Below are positions 43,479-55,248 of a stretch of DNA of 64,000 nt, in pieces; position 1 is the first letter of the stretch, and every line of letters starts with the position of its first letter. Both the position numbers and the translations under genes were made by a program. The DNA is from DASYPQ01 sp036006425 (GTDB lineage: Bacteria; Planctomycetota; UBA1135; GCA-002686595): contig DASYPQ010000019.1 of the NCBI GenBank assembly GCA_036006425.1, forward strand, positions 1 through 64,000. The letters are read 5' to 3'. The notes below the pieces were generated by a model. It was not told the origin of the DNA. It saw only the letters and a list, made by a program, of their open reading frames with translations, and did not search any database.

Positions 43479-43843
43479 CGCACGGCCTCGTCCGCGACGA
43501 TCTCCATCGCGCGCTCGATCGGGATGTGGACGATTCCCGCCTGGCGATCGACCCAGCCGTACGTCGACAAGCGCTCACGTTCGCGCGCGTGGAGCTTCTC
43601 CAGGTCGAGCGCCGGCGTCTCCTGCAGGCGCGGCTCGGGCGGGATCTGCGTCGAAGCCGCCAGCGGATGGATCGGATGCGATCCCTCGTGCCCTTCGCGT
43701 TCGAGCGCGTTCGCGAGGAGCTTCATCGCGACGAGGATCACGAGCGTGCCCGCCGTCAGGCTCGCCGCGAACAGGACGACCGGGCGGATCCGCTCCTCGT
43801 ACGGCTCGTAGCCGGTCAGGTGGTCGTTCGCGCGACGGCTCAT
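43475..43843 (-). CDS. Small membrane protein of the alternative complex III operon
   Basis: A 122-residue protein with one N-terminal helix (VVLFAASLTAGTLVILVAMKLLA) and a soluble tail rich in Glu and Pro (IPPEPRLQETPALDLEKLHA) that ends in GWVDRQAGIVHIPIERAMEI. The tail pattern Y-G-W-V-D-x-x-x-G-x-V-x-I-P-I-E-x-A-M is recurrent in small proteins encoded between actF and the oxidase genes in other bacteria, from memory; its role is unknown. It is coupled by ATGA to actF and by four bases to the SCO gene, so it is made in step with the complex. A candidate assembly factor or accessory subunit. Confidence 0.75.
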   Translation of the reverse strand: MSRRANDHLTGYEPYEERIRPVVLFAASLTAGTLVILVAMKLLANALEREGHEGSHPIHPLAASTQIPPEPRLQETPALDLEKLHARERERLSTYGWVDRQAGIVHIPIERAMEIVADEAVR

Positions 43844-45015
43844 GCCTGCCTCGGCTGCTCGAGCATCGCTTCGAGCTTCGCGTCCTGGAGGGAGAGGAGC
43901 GGACGACCCTTGAGGTTCTGGACGAAGAACGCGACCCAGAATCCGCCGATCGCGATCGGTACGACGACGTCGAGCCAGTGGACGACGAGCCCCTCGGGAT
44001 GGAACGCGGGCGCGACGAGCCAGAACACGTCGACGAAGCGCATCGCGAGGAGCAGGAGGGCGACCCACGGGAGGATGCTCGTGTTCCGCTTGATCCGCCG
44101 CCACAGGAGCAGGAGGAACGGCAGCACGAAGTGGAAGAGCGCGAGGGCGAGTGCCGCGCCCTGCCAGCCTCCGCGCGTCCGCGCGAGGTACCACGGCGTC
44201 TCCTCGGAGACGTTGCCCGACCAGATGATCAGGAACTGCGAGAATGTCGTGTACGCCCACAGGAGGACGAACGCGAACATCAGGTTCCCGAGGTCGTGGA
44301 AGTGGTCCGCGGAGAGCCAGCGCCGGAAGGGCTCGCGCTTGTGCAGCCACGACGACGCCACGATCGCGAACGCGAGCGTCGACAGCGCCTGGCCGACGAC
44401 GAAGATCACGCCGTACATCGTCGAGAACCAGTGCGGCTCGAGCGACATCGCCCAGTCGACCGCCGCGAGCGTCATCGTGACGCCGTACACGCCGACGAGC
44501 GGTCCGGAGAAGAGGCGCGCGCGCTTCTCGTGCCGCGGATCGCCCGTGCGGTCGTTCTTGTGCGAGAGGCGCAGCATGAGGGCGGCCGATCCGATCCACA
44601 CCGCGAAGAAGATCGCCGCGCGCGCGAGGAAGAACGCGGAGTTCAGGTACGGTGCCTTGTGCGCGAGCAGCGGATCGCTCGCGACCGCCGCCGCGTCGGT
44701 CCACGGATAGATCCTGTCCATCCCGACCGCGATCGGCACGAACAGGATCGCGAGCAGCGGGAGGGTACGCATCCCCGACTCGAGCAGCCGCCGGATCGCG
44801 AACCCCCACGAGCCTCCCGTCATCCGGTGCAGCATCACGATCGCGAGGCTCCCGAGTCCGAGCCCGAGCCAGAAGAGCCACGCGACGAGGTACGAGCGGT
44901 AGAACTGCAGCGGGTCGGCGACTCCGCCGGCGATCGCCGCGACCGCGGCGACGACGCCGACGACGAGCGCGCGCTTCTGCAGTCCATCGAACTCCTCGCG
45001 CAGCGGACGCGTCAT
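43840..45015 (-). CDS. actF: Alternative complex III membrane subunit ActF
   Basis: A 391-residue polytopic subunit with about ten helices that resembles ActC (NrfD fold) in outline. Landmarks are PLQFYRSYLVAWLFWLGLGL, IVMLHRMTGGSWGFAIRRLL, GVTMTLAAVDWAMSLEPHWF, STMYGVIFVVGQALSTLAFA and DLGNLMFAFVLLWAYTTFSQ. The MSLEPHWFSTMYG stretch is characteristic of ActF. It belongs to the quinol:electron-acceptor oxidoreductase encoded by actABCDEF and lies directly after actE with an ATGA overlap. Confidence 0.88.
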   Translation of the reverse strand: MTRPLREEFDGLQKRALVVGVVAAVAAIAGGVADPLQFYRSYLVAWLFWLGLGLGSLAIVMLHRMTGGSWGFAIRRLLESGMRTLPLLAILFVPIAVGMDRIYPWTDAAAVASDPLLAHKAPYLNSAFFLARAAIFFAVWIGSAALMLRLSHKNDRTGDPRHEKRARLFSGPLVGVYGVTMTLAAVDWAMSLEPHWFSTMYGVIFVVGQALSTLAFAIVASSWLHKREPFRRWLSADHFHDLGNLMFAFVLLWAYTTFSQFLIIWSGNVSEETPWYLARTRGGWQGAALALALFHFVLPFLLLLWRRIKRNTSILPWVALLLLAMRFVDVFWLVAPAFHPEGLVVHWLDVVVPIAIGGFWVAFFVQNLKGRPLLSLQDAKLEAMLEQPRQA

Positions 45016-45578
45016 TGGGACCTCGTCAGCTTCTCGCGCTCGGCGGGCGGGACGTCGGCGAGCGTCGCGGTCTGGCTGCGCTGGAGCGCGCGCACGTACG
45101 CGACGATCGCCCAGCGGTCCTCGGCCGGGATCCGGTCCGAGAGGTCGTACATCGCGCCGAACCCGTTCGTGATCACGTCGAAGAACGCGCCCGGCGGGGA
45201 ATTCCGCAGCCGCTCGGCGTGGAACGACACCGGTCTGCGCATGCCGCGCTCGACGATCGGGCCGTCGCCGTCGCCGACGCGTCCGTGGCACGGCGCGCAG
45301 AAGATGTCGTAGCGCCCACGACCGCGCTCGAGCATCGCGGCGGTCACCGGCGTCGGGAACGTCTCCGCGAGCTTCCCGTCGACCTTGCCGGTGTGGAGGA
45401 GATCGTCCTCGTCCAGATGTCCGCGGGCGACGGTCCCGGGCACTTGCGGTCGCTGCGAGCGTCCGTCGGCGAAGAAGGTCGTCGTGCGGAACGGCCTGAA
45501 CCGCGGTTGATCCTGCATGTCGCGTCGGCACGACGCGAGGACCGGCGCCAGCGCGAGGAGCACGTGGAGCGCCTTCAA
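45012..45578 (-). CDS. actE: Alternative complex III monoheme cytochrome c ActE
   Basis: A 188-residue lipid-anchored cytochrome c. Its N-terminus has a lipobox (VLASC, Cys17). The haem site is FCAPCH in RGRYDIFCAPCHGRVGDGDG, followed by GPIVERGMRRPVSFHAERLR and a helix with VAYVRALQRSQ at the C-terminus; the axial Met is probably in GFGAMYDLSDRIPAEDRW. In the ACIII complex this subunit takes electrons from ActA and can hand them to the oxidase. It overlaps actD and actF by four bases. Confidence 0.88.
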   Translation of the reverse strand: MKALHVLLALAPVLASCRRDMQDQPRFRPFRTTTFFADGRSQRPQVPGTVARGHLDEDDLLHTGKVDGKLAETFPTPVTAAMLERGRGRYDIFCAPCHGRVGDGDGPIVERGMRRPVSFHAERLRNSPPGAFFDVITNGFGAMYDLSDRIPAEDRWAIVAYVRALQRSQTATLADVPPAEREKLTRSQ

Positions 45579-46123
45579 TGCGGCACCTCCTCGAGCGACA
45601 CGGGCTTCAGCTCACTCATGAACGTCTTCGTCTCGTCCATGTCGAAGCGCGGATCGCGCGAGAGGATCATCAGGAAGAAGCGGTCGCGCGACGCCTCGAC
45701 GAAGTGCGGCACGTTGAAGACCGGGTGGTACGGCTGCGGGAGTCCGTTGAGCCAGAACATCCCGAGCACGGCCGAGATCGCGGCGAACAGGATCGTGCAC
45801 TCGAACGTCGGCACGATGAACGCAGGCCAGGAATTGAACGGCTTGCCCGCGATGATCACCGGGTACTCGATGACGGAAACCCAGTACTGCAGCCCGAATC
45901 CGACGCACGCGCCGACGACGCCGCCGGCGAACACGATCGCGGGGAGTCGATTGCTCCACCCGAGGATGTCGGCGAGGCCGTGCAGCGGGAGCGGGCTGTA
46001 CGCCTCGACGACGTCGTAGCCAGCGGCCTTCACCTTGCGCGCCGCTTCGAGCAGCCGGTCGGGGTGCTCGAATTCGGCGAGGTAGCCGTAGATCGGTTGC
46101 TTCGCGGGGAGGACGGGCTTCAT
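45575..46123 (-). CDS. actD: Alternative complex III membrane subunit ActD
   Basis: A 182-residue subunit (DUF3341 type) with two helices (LPAIVFAGGVVGACVGFGLQ, FIVPTFECTILFAAISAVLG). The N-terminus, YGYLAEFEHPDRLLEAARKV followed by AGYDVVEAYSPLPLHGL, and the later HPVFNVPHFVEASRDRFFL are typical. It is a structural part of the ACIII membrane domain without cofactors. ATG overlaps the actC stop; its stop overlaps the actE start. Confidence 0.9.
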   Translation of the reverse strand: MKPVLPAKQPIYGYLAEFEHPDRLLEAARKVKAAGYDVVEAYSPLPLHGLADILGWSNRLPAIVFAGGVVGACVGFGLQYWVSVIEYPVIIAGKPFNSWPAFIVPTFECTILFAAISAVLGMFWLNGLPQPYHPVFNVPHFVEASRDRFFLMILSRDPRFDMDETKTFMSELKPVSLEEVPH

Positions 46124-47517
46124 CGGTGTCCCTCCGCGCTCTTCGCCGGCGCTCCCGGCTCCGCTCCGTGGGTCTCCGGCACGAGCGTGCGCATCTCGAA
46201 GATCGAGATCATCGGGAGGAAGCGGAGGAACAGGAACATGAGGAAGAGGAAGAAGCCGATCGTCCCGAGGAACATCGCCCAGTCCCAGCCGGTCCCGTGG
46301 AACATGCCCCACGACGACGGGAGGAAGTCGCGGTGGAGGCTCGTCACGATGATGATGAAGCGCTCGAGCCACATCCCGACGTTCACGGCCATCGCGACGA
46401 TGAAGAGGACGTAGATGTTCCTGCGCGCCTTGCGGAGCCAGAGGATCTGCGGCGCGAGCACGTTGCAGAGGAGCAGCGCCCAGTACTCGTGGCGGTACGG
46501 ACCCGTCAGCCGGTTCTGGAGCATGTACGACTCGTACGGGCTGCCCGAATACCAGGCCATGAACGCCTCGATCGCGTAGCCGTACACGACGATCAAGCCC
46601 GTCGCGAGCATCACCTTCGCCATGTTCTCGAGGTGGCGTTCGGTGATGAAGTCCTCGAGCTTGTAGATGGCGCGCAGCGGGATCGCGAGCGTCAGCACCA
46701 TCGCGAAGCCGGCGAAGATCGCGCCCGCGACGAAGTACGGGGGGAAGACCGTTGTGTGCCAGCCGGGGACGACGCCCGCGGCGAAGTCGAACGACACGAC
46801 CGTGTGCACGGATACGACGAGAGGCGTCGCGAGGCCCGCGAGCAGGAGATAGGCCGTCTCGTAGCGCTCCCAGTGGCGCGCGGCTCCGCGCCAGCCCATC
46901 GCGAGCACGCCGTACAAGACCTTCGCGATCGGACGCTTCGCGCGGTCGCGCAGCGTCGCCATGTCGGGGATCAAGCCGACGTACCAGAAGAGGAGCGAGA
47001 CGGTCGCGTACGTCGACACCGCGAAGACGTCCCACACGAGCGGGCTGCGGAACTGCGGCCACGTCCCCATCGTGTTCGGATAGGGGAGCAGCCAGTACGC
47101 GAGCCAAGGGCGGCCGGTGTGGAGCAGCGGGTAGAGCCCGGCGTTCGCGACGGCGAAGAGCGTCATCGCCTCGGCGAAACGGTTGATCGACGTGCGCCAC
47201 GTCTGTCGCAGAAGGAGGAGAATCGCGGAGATCAGCGTGCCGGCGTGGCCGATGCCGATCCACCAGACGAAATTGATGATGTCGAAGCCCCAGCCGACGG
47301 GCTGGTTGTTGCCCCAGATGCCGATGCCGGTCAGCACGAGCTTCGTGATCGCGACGAAGAGCATGACCGACATCGAGCCCGTGATCGCGATCGCGATCCA
47401 CCAGCCGAGCGGCGCGCGCTTGCGCAGGACGATCGAGCTGATCTTGTCGGTGACCGTCGAGAGCGTGTGACCCGGGGCGATGACCGGGTAGCGACTCGTC
47501 TTGATCTCGGCGTCCAT
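46120..47517 (-). CDS. actC: Alternative complex III quinol-binding subunit ActC (NrfD-like)
   Basis: A 465-residue integral membrane subunit of the NrfD family with ten helices. It begins with a soluble stretch holding IAPGHTLSTVTDKI-like sequence, then GWWIAIAITGSMSVMLFVAI, GWGFDIINFVWWIGIGHAGT (the quinol-site region), LLLRQTWRTSINRFAEAMTL and SVHTVVSFDFAAGVVPGWHT. In ACIII this subunit oxidises quinol and probably moves protons. It lies 6 bases downstream of actB. Confidence 0.92.
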   Translation of the reverse strand: MDAEIKTSRYPVIAPGHTLSTVTDKISSIVLRKRAPLGWWIAIAITGSMSVMLFVAITKLVLTGIGIWGNNQPVGWGFDIINFVWWIGIGHAGTLISAILLLLRQTWRTSINRFAEAMTLFAVANAGLYPLLHTGRPWLAYWLLPYPNTMGTWPQFRSPLVWDVFAVSTYATVSLLFWYVGLIPDMATLRDRAKRPIAKVLYGVLAMGWRGAARHWERYETAYLLLAGLATPLVVSVHTVVSFDFAAGVVPGWHTTVFPPYFVAGAIFAGFAMVLTLAIPLRAIYKLEDFITERHLENMAKVMLATGLIVVYGYAIEAFMAWYSGSPYESYMLQNRLTGPYRHEYWALLLCNVLAPQILWLRKARRNIYVLFIVAMAVNVGMWLERFIIIVTSLHRDFLPSSWGMFHGTGWDWAMFLGTIGFFLFLMFLFLRFLPMISIFEMRTLVPETHGAEPGAPAKSAEGHR

Positions 47518-47523
47518 CGCGCG

Positions 47524-50465
<2,942 letters not shown>

Positions 50466-50469
<4 letters not shown>

Positions 50470-51131
50470 CGGTGGCACGTCGAGCAATTCGTCAGCTTCT
50501 TCACGTGATACTCGCGCGCGAGCTCCTCGCCGAGCTCCCTCTGCGACACCGGCGACGCCTGCTTCTCCGGATCCCATCCCATCGTGAACACCTCGTCCCT
50601 CGGCCTCAGCTGCGCCGCCGGATCGCGGTGGCACGCGAGGCACCACTCCATGTTGAGTGAGTGCTCCCGCCACGTCAGCGGCATCTCGTCCACGCGCCCG
50701 TGACAGCTCTCGCACCCCACACCCTTGCTCACGTGGATCGAGTGGTCGAAGTACACGAAGTCCGCGAGATCATGAACGCGCGTCCACTCGATCGACCGGT
50801 CCGTCCGCCAGCTCTCCCGCACCGGCTCGAGCACCGGTGCGTCCTTCCACACCTGCGAATGGCATCCCATGCACGTCTTCGTCGCGGGAATCCCGGCGAA
50901 GCTCGAGTCCTCGACGCCCGTGTGGCAGAACCGGCAATCGATCCCGAGCCCCTGCACGTGGTGCTTGTGGCTGAACGGCACCGGCTGCTCGCGCGCGACG
51001 TTCACCTCGGTGATCCACGGAGCGCGGAAAATCTCGTTCGCCGCCCACGCGACAGCTCCAAGGAAGAACACTCCCCCGAAGATCGTGACCTTCGAGAGCG
51101 TGTTCGTGCTCGGGTGGAAGACCTGGGACAT
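50466..51131 (-). CDS. actA: Alternative complex III pentaheme cytochrome c ActA
   Basis: A 221-residue periplasmic subunit anchored by one N-terminal helix (VTIFGGVFFLGAVAWAANEI). It has exactly five haem c sites: CRFCH (66-70), CMGCH (87-91), CESCH (140-144), CLACH (164-168) and CSTCH (216-220), the ActA layout. It passes electrons from the ActB clusters to ActE or the oxidase. It is the first gene of the operon, about 120 bases from the predicted transcription start. Confidence 0.93.
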
Positions 51132-51256
51132 CCCTAGGGGCGTGAGATGTTCTTCGCTCCCGCGCCGCGTACGGATGCGCGTCGCTCCGCAACGGCCGGG
51201 ACGAGAGGTTCACTCCGGCGCAGGAGCGCGCTCCGGGCGCCGAGAACGAGGCGGCG

Positions 51257-51285
51257 TTTATAGGGTTTTCGATCGCGTCGGGCAA
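51257..51285 (-). promoter_or_regulatory. Sigma70-like promoter of the act-cox operon
   Basis: On the minus strand TTGCCC (51285-51280), a 17-base spacer and TATAAA (51262-51257). The -10 matches five of six consensus bases and the -35 four of six. It points at actA with a leader of about 120 bases and stands out as AT-rich in a GC-rich spacer. Confidence 0.45.
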
Positions 51286-51412
51286 GCGGATCCCCGGCGC
51301 CGATCACGCGACTTGCCGCTGCGGCGAAGGGAGTCGAAGATGAACCGGCTTGAGTCGCACGAACGCCCGCTCCGCGCGAGATTCGACGACCACGACCGCG
51401 GAGCCGCACGTC

Positions 51413-53374
51413 GTGCACCGACTGCAGCGCCTCGCCGTCGTGCTCGGTCTGAGCGCGATCCTCGGCGCCACCCTGATCGGTTGGTCCGCGTACCGGGTCA
51501 GCCGGGACAACCTGATCGAAGGCTACTTCACGGAGACGTTGAATCGCGCGCGCACGTCCGCGGAGCTCCTCGCCTCCGGCTCGACGACCGAGGTCGCCGG
51601 GCCGGCTCTCGCGAAGGTCCAGCGCCAGTTCGACGAGGAGAAATCCTGGGACGATTCCTATCTCTGCGTCCTGAACCAGGAAGGCCGGCTCCTGCTCCAC
51701 ACGCGCGATCCCTCGAAGCAGGGCCTGCTCGTCGGCGACCGCCCGCTCGTCGCGTTGGAGGTCGAGGGCGACACGACGAAGGACGTCACGCTCCGCGAGA
51801 TGTTCGACTTCCTCGCGTCGTCCTCGGAGAAATCCGCCGACTCGCCGGTCCACGGACGCGCCGGAATGTGCAAGTCCCTCGAGGGCGAGCCCCAGATGGC
51901 GGCGTTCGCGTGCGTCGACGATCTCGACGCGATGATCGCGATCCACGTCCCGTGGAAATCCGTCGAACGACGCGTCAACGGGTTGATCCTCCCTTGGGCC
52001 TTCGGCTTCGGCGTGACCGTCCTGCTCGCCGTTCCGCTCGCGATGTGGGGGCTCTCCAAGGCCTTCGCCGACGCGGAGCGCGCCGTCGAGCGCGCGAGCG
52101 CCGCGGAGCACCGCGCCGCGGGGCAGGTGCGCATCCTGCGTGAGATCGACCGCGCGATCCTCGCCGGCGGCTCCGTGCAGACGATCGTCGACGCCGCCCT
52201 CGTGCGCTTGAAGGCCCTCGTCCCGTACTACCGCGCGAGCGTCGCGCTGTTCCTGCCCGAGGACGACACGGCCCGCATCCTCGCCGTGCAGGGCTCGAGT
52301 GCCGCCGAGCTCGGCGCGGGGACGACGGTCCCGCTCGCGAGCCTGCGCGGCGCCGGCTTCGACGAATTGAAGGCGGGGCGCGCGAGCGTCGTCCCCGACC
52401 TCGATCAGGTGGCGGAGCTGCCCGACTTCGTGAAGCGCCTGCGCGCGGACGGCGTGCGGTCGATGGCCAAGATCCCGATCTCGTCGCGCGGAGAACTGCT
52501 CGGCACGCTGAACCTCAGCTTCGATCGCGTCGGCACGCCGGCGGACGAGGACCTCGAGCTCGGGCGCGAAGTCGCGGACGTCCTCGCGCTCGCCGTGCAC
52601 CAGGCGCGGCTCCAGGAACGGCTCGTGAACCAGGCCGCCGATCTCGAGCGGCGCGTGGCCGAGCGCACGCGCGAGCTCTCGGAGGTCAATCTCGAGCTCG
52701 AGGGGTACGTGCACTCGGTTTCCCACGACTTGCGCGCGCCGATTCGAGCCGTGCACGGGTTCGGCCATCTCCTCCTCGAGGAAGTCGGGCAGAAGCTCGG
52801 CAAGACGGAGCTCGAATACCTCGAGCGCATGGTGTCCGCGACGGAGCGGATCGACGCGTTGATGCGCGACCTCCTGACCTACAGCCGGCTCGCGCGCGAG
52901 GACATCGACGTCCGGCCGCTGGACACGCAGCACGTGATCGAGGAAGCCCAGGACCTGCTCCAGGTCGAGCTCGACGAGCGTCACGCCGTGGTCGAGCTCG
53001 TGCAGCCGATGATGCCGGTCGTCGGGCACCATTCCTCGCTCGTCCACGCGATGACGAATCTGCTGTCGAACGCGGCCAAATTCGTCGCTCCGGGCACGCA
53101 TCCGAGGATCCGGATCCGCACGGAGCTCCGCGGCACGAACGTGCGCGTGTGGGTCGAGGACAACGGGATCGGGATCGCCGCGGCACACCACAAGAGCATC
53201 TTCCGGGTGTTCGAGCGGCTGAACGGCGTCGAGATCTACCCCGGAAGCGGTCTCGGACTCGCGATCGTCCGGCGCGCCGTCGAACGGATGGGCGGCGCCG
53301 CGGGCGTTGAATCCGAGTACGGCAAGGGCAGCCGCTTCTGGATCGACCTGCCCGCGGCGGGAGCGCGCGGATGA
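51413..53374 (+). CDS. Membrane sensor histidine kinase with GAF domain
   Basis: A 653-residue kinase. Order: helix (LAVVLGLSAILGATLIGWSA), a periplasmic sensor of about 170 residues (with SYLCVLNQEGRLLLHTRDPS), a second helix (LPWAFGFGVTVLLAVPLAMW), a GAF domain (IDRAILAGGSVQTIVDAALV ... ISSRGELLGTLNLSFDRVG), a HisKA dimer domain with the phospho-site HSVSHDLRAPIRAVHGF, and an ATPase with NLLSNAAKF, DNGIGI and GSGLGLAI. The GTG at 51413 is preferred: GGAG lies nine bases ahead and the first helix follows at once; a TTG at 51350 would add 21 residues. No response regulator is in the window. The next gene, nagB, overlaps by four bases. Confidence 0.8.
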   Translation: MHRLQRLAVVLGLSAILGATLIGWSAYRVSRDNLIEGYFTETLNRARTSAELLASGSTTEVAGPALAKVQRQFDEEKSWDDSYLCVLNQEGRLLLHTRDPSKQGLLVGDRPLVALEVEGDTTKDVTLREMFDFLASSSEKSADSPVHGRAGMCKSLEGEPQMAAFACVDDLDAMIAIHVPWKSVERRVNGLILPWAFGFGVTVLLAVPLAMWGLSKAFADAERAVERASAAEHRAAGQVRILREIDRAILAGGSVQTIVDAALVRLKALVPYYRASVALFLPEDDTARILAVQGSSAAELGAGTTVPLASLRGAGFDELKAGRASVVPDLDQVAELPDFVKRLRADGVRSMAKIPISSRGELLGTLNLSFDRVGTPADEDLELGREVADVLALAVHQARLQERLVNQAADLERRVAERTRELSEVNLELEGYVHSVSHDLRAPIRAVHGFGHLLLEEVGQKLGKTELEYLERMVSATERIDALMRDLLTYSRLAREDIDVRPLDTQHVIEEAQDLLQVELDERHAVVELVQPMMPVVGHHSSLVHAMTNLLSNAAKFVAPGTHPRIRIRTELRGTNVRVWVEDNGIGIAAAHHKSIFRVFERLNGVEIYPGSGLGLAIVRRAVERMGGAAGVESEYGKGSRFWIDLPAAGARG

Positions 53375-54120
53375 CCGCGGTTTCCCGTGCGGCGCCGATC
53401 GTCGTCGAGCGACGCGAGGAGGCCGAGGTCGCGCTCGCGCGTGAGATCGTCGAGCTCGTGCGCCGAAAGCGCCGCGTCGTGCTCGGTCTCGCGACCGGCT
53501 CGACGATGACCGGGCTCTACCGGGAGCTCGCGCGCCGCAGGGTCGACGAGGTGGTCGATTTCGGCGGCGTCGTGACGTTCAACCTCGACGAATATCTCGA
53601 TCTTCAGCGGTCCCACGCCGCGACGCTCGCGAAGTGGACAGAGGAACGCGTCCTCGCACCGCTCGGGATCGCCGCGGAGAACGCGCACTTCCTCTCTTCG
53701 GACGTGCGCGGCGCCGGCGTCGCCGAGGACTGCCTCGCGTACGAGCGCGCGATCGAGGACGCGGGCGGGATCGATCTGCAGATCCTGGGTCTCGGGCGCG
53801 ACGGACACATCGCGTTCAACGAGCCCGGTTCGAGCCGCGAGAGCCGCACGCGCGAGGTCGACCTGCACGAGTGGACGCGCGAGGACGCGGCCGCCGCCTT
53901 CGGCGGACTCGAGGCCGTGCCGGAGCGTGCGGTGACGATGGGCGTCGCGACGATCCTCGAAGCGACGCGGATCCGCGTCCTCGCGTTCGGCGCGCGGAAA
54001 GCCGTCGTCGCGCGCCGCATGTTCGAGGATCCGATCGGTCCGGCGCTCCCGGCGACGTTCCTGCGCGAGCACGAGGATCTCGTCGTGTGGCTCGACCGCG
54101 AGGCGACGGTTCTCGCGTGA
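53371..54120 (+). CDS. nagB: Glucosamine-6-phosphate deaminase
   Basis: A 249-residue aldose-ketose isomerase/deaminase that turns glucosamine 6-phosphate into fructose 6-phosphate and ammonia, in the cytosol. Motifs: LGLATGSTMTGLYRELARR (phosphate loop), GVVTFNLDEYLDL with the catalytic Asp, and QILGLGRDGHIAFNEPGSS with the ring-opening His. RAVTMGVATILEATRIRVLA is the usual C-terminal signature. It is coupled to the upstream kinase by ATGA and to the SGNH-like gene by GTGA. It may salvage amino sugar from wall or chitin; no nagA is nearby. Confidence 0.9.
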   Translation: MTAVSRAAPIVVERREEAEVALAREIVELVRRKRRVVLGLATGSTMTGLYRELARRRVDEVVDFGGVVTFNLDEYLDLQRSHAATLAKWTEERVLAPLGIAAENAHFLSSDVRGAGVAEDCLAYERAIEDAGGIDLQILGLGRDGHIAFNEPGSSRESRTREVDLHEWTREDAAAAFGGLEAVPERAVTMGVATILEATRIRVLAFGARKAVVARRMFEDPIGPALPATFLREHEDLVVWLDREATVLA

Positions 54121-55247
54121 GCTCTGCGGCAGACCTCGCACGGAAGCGGAGATTCATCTGCATCTGCGCAGGTGGACTCATGGGCGGGCTCGCGCTCGTC
54201 GAGCTCGGCTTCCGTTGGCTGCTGTTCGGCACGGGCACCGCCGAGCGCCTCGGAGGGAGCCTCCGCCACGCGGCCTACTACGCCGATCCCGCGAGCGAGG
54301 ACGATTTCTGGAAGCTCTTCCTCCTCCTCGACCGCACGCAGCCGCCGGTGCCGGCGAAGACCTACCATCCCGAGCTCGGTTGGGTCTCGCAGGACATCGA
54401 CTCCGCGACGCTCGCGCACTCCGACGCCGATCGCGTCGGCGCGCGCCGGCCCGTGCTGCTGTACGGCGATTCGTTCGCGCGGTGCATGGGGGAGCGCGAG
54501 GACTGTTTCGAGTCGCTCCTCGAGCGCACGGATCTGACCGACCGCTACTTCGTCCTGAACCACGGCGTGCAGGGCTTCGGGCTGGATCAGATCCACCTCC
54601 TGATCGACCGGACGGTCGACCGGTATCTCCCGCAGCGTCCCGTCGTCGTCGTCGCGCTCCAGCTCGACGATGCCCTGGATCGAACCGTGCTCTCGATGCG
54701 CGGTTGGCCGAAACCGCGTCTGCGCGTCGCCGGCGACGCGCTCGTGATCGAGCAGACGCCGATCCCGTCGATCGAGCAGTACGTGTCCGAGAGACCACTC
54801 CACGTTTTCAGCTACGCCCTCCGCTATCTCGTGCACGGTGCGCACGTCCTGCCGAGGCGGACTGCGGCCTGGATCGCGGACGAGTTCGCGCGCACGGAGG
54901 AGAAGCAGGCAATCGATCGCAGTATTCTCGCGGCGCTCGTGGACGGGCTGCGACGGCGGCAGTGCGAGTTCTTCGTTCTGCTCTTCTATGGCGAGCCGTA
55001 CCTCAGCGGCGCGAAGGCTCCAGACTGGCGTGAGGCGCTCGTGCTGGACTTCTGTCGGGAGCGTTCGGTGCCCTTCGTGTCCGCGGGTCGAGCGCTGCTC
55101 GACGACGCGGCGCGCACCGGACATCCGATCGCGGACTACTTCGATCACGCGGAGCGCGAGAGCCGAGGCCACTTCCTGCCGCTCGGGAACGCCGCGGCGT
55201 TCGAGGCCCTGCGCGACGGGATCGAAGGGCGCTTCGACCGTCCTTGA
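54117..55247 (+). CDS. SGNH-hydrolase-like membrane-anchored protein
   Basis: A 376-residue protein with an N-terminal anchor (FICICAGGLMGGLALVELGF) and a single extracytoplasmic domain. PVLLYGDSFARCMGERED has the GDS block of SGNH hydrolases; NHGVQGFGLDQIHLLID, RPVVVVALQLDDALDR and a C-terminal FLPLGNAAAFEALRDGIEG occupy the other block positions, although the classical DxxH pair is not clear. Similar proteins act on O-acetyl groups of exopolysaccharide or cell wall, or are inactive relatives. GTG 54117 overlaps the nagB stop. The link with an amino-sugar enzyme fits a polysaccharide role, as inference. Confidence 0.65.
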   Translation: MSSAADLARKRRFICICAGGLMGGLALVELGFRWLLFGTGTAERLGGSLRHAAYYADPASEDDFWKLFLLLDRTQPPVPAKTYHPELGWVSQDIDSATLAHSDADRVGARRPVLLYGDSFARCMGEREDCFESLLERTDLTDRYFVLNHGVQGFGLDQIHLLIDRTVDRYLPQRPVVVVALQLDDALDRTVLSMRGWPKPRLRVAGDALVIEQTPIPSIEQYVSERPLHVFSYALRYLVHGAHVLPRRTAAWIADEFARTEEKQAIDRSILAALVDGLRRRQCEFFVLLFYGEPYLSGAKAPDWREALVLDFCRERSVPFVSAGRALLDDAARTGHPIADYFDHAERESRGHFLPLGNAAAFEALRDGIEGRFDRP

Positions 55248-55248
55248 G

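Noticed and set aside
46120..47517. Polysulphide or nitrite reductase membrane subunit
   Set aside because: The NrfD fold alone allows that, but the surrounding actABDEF genes fix it as ActC.
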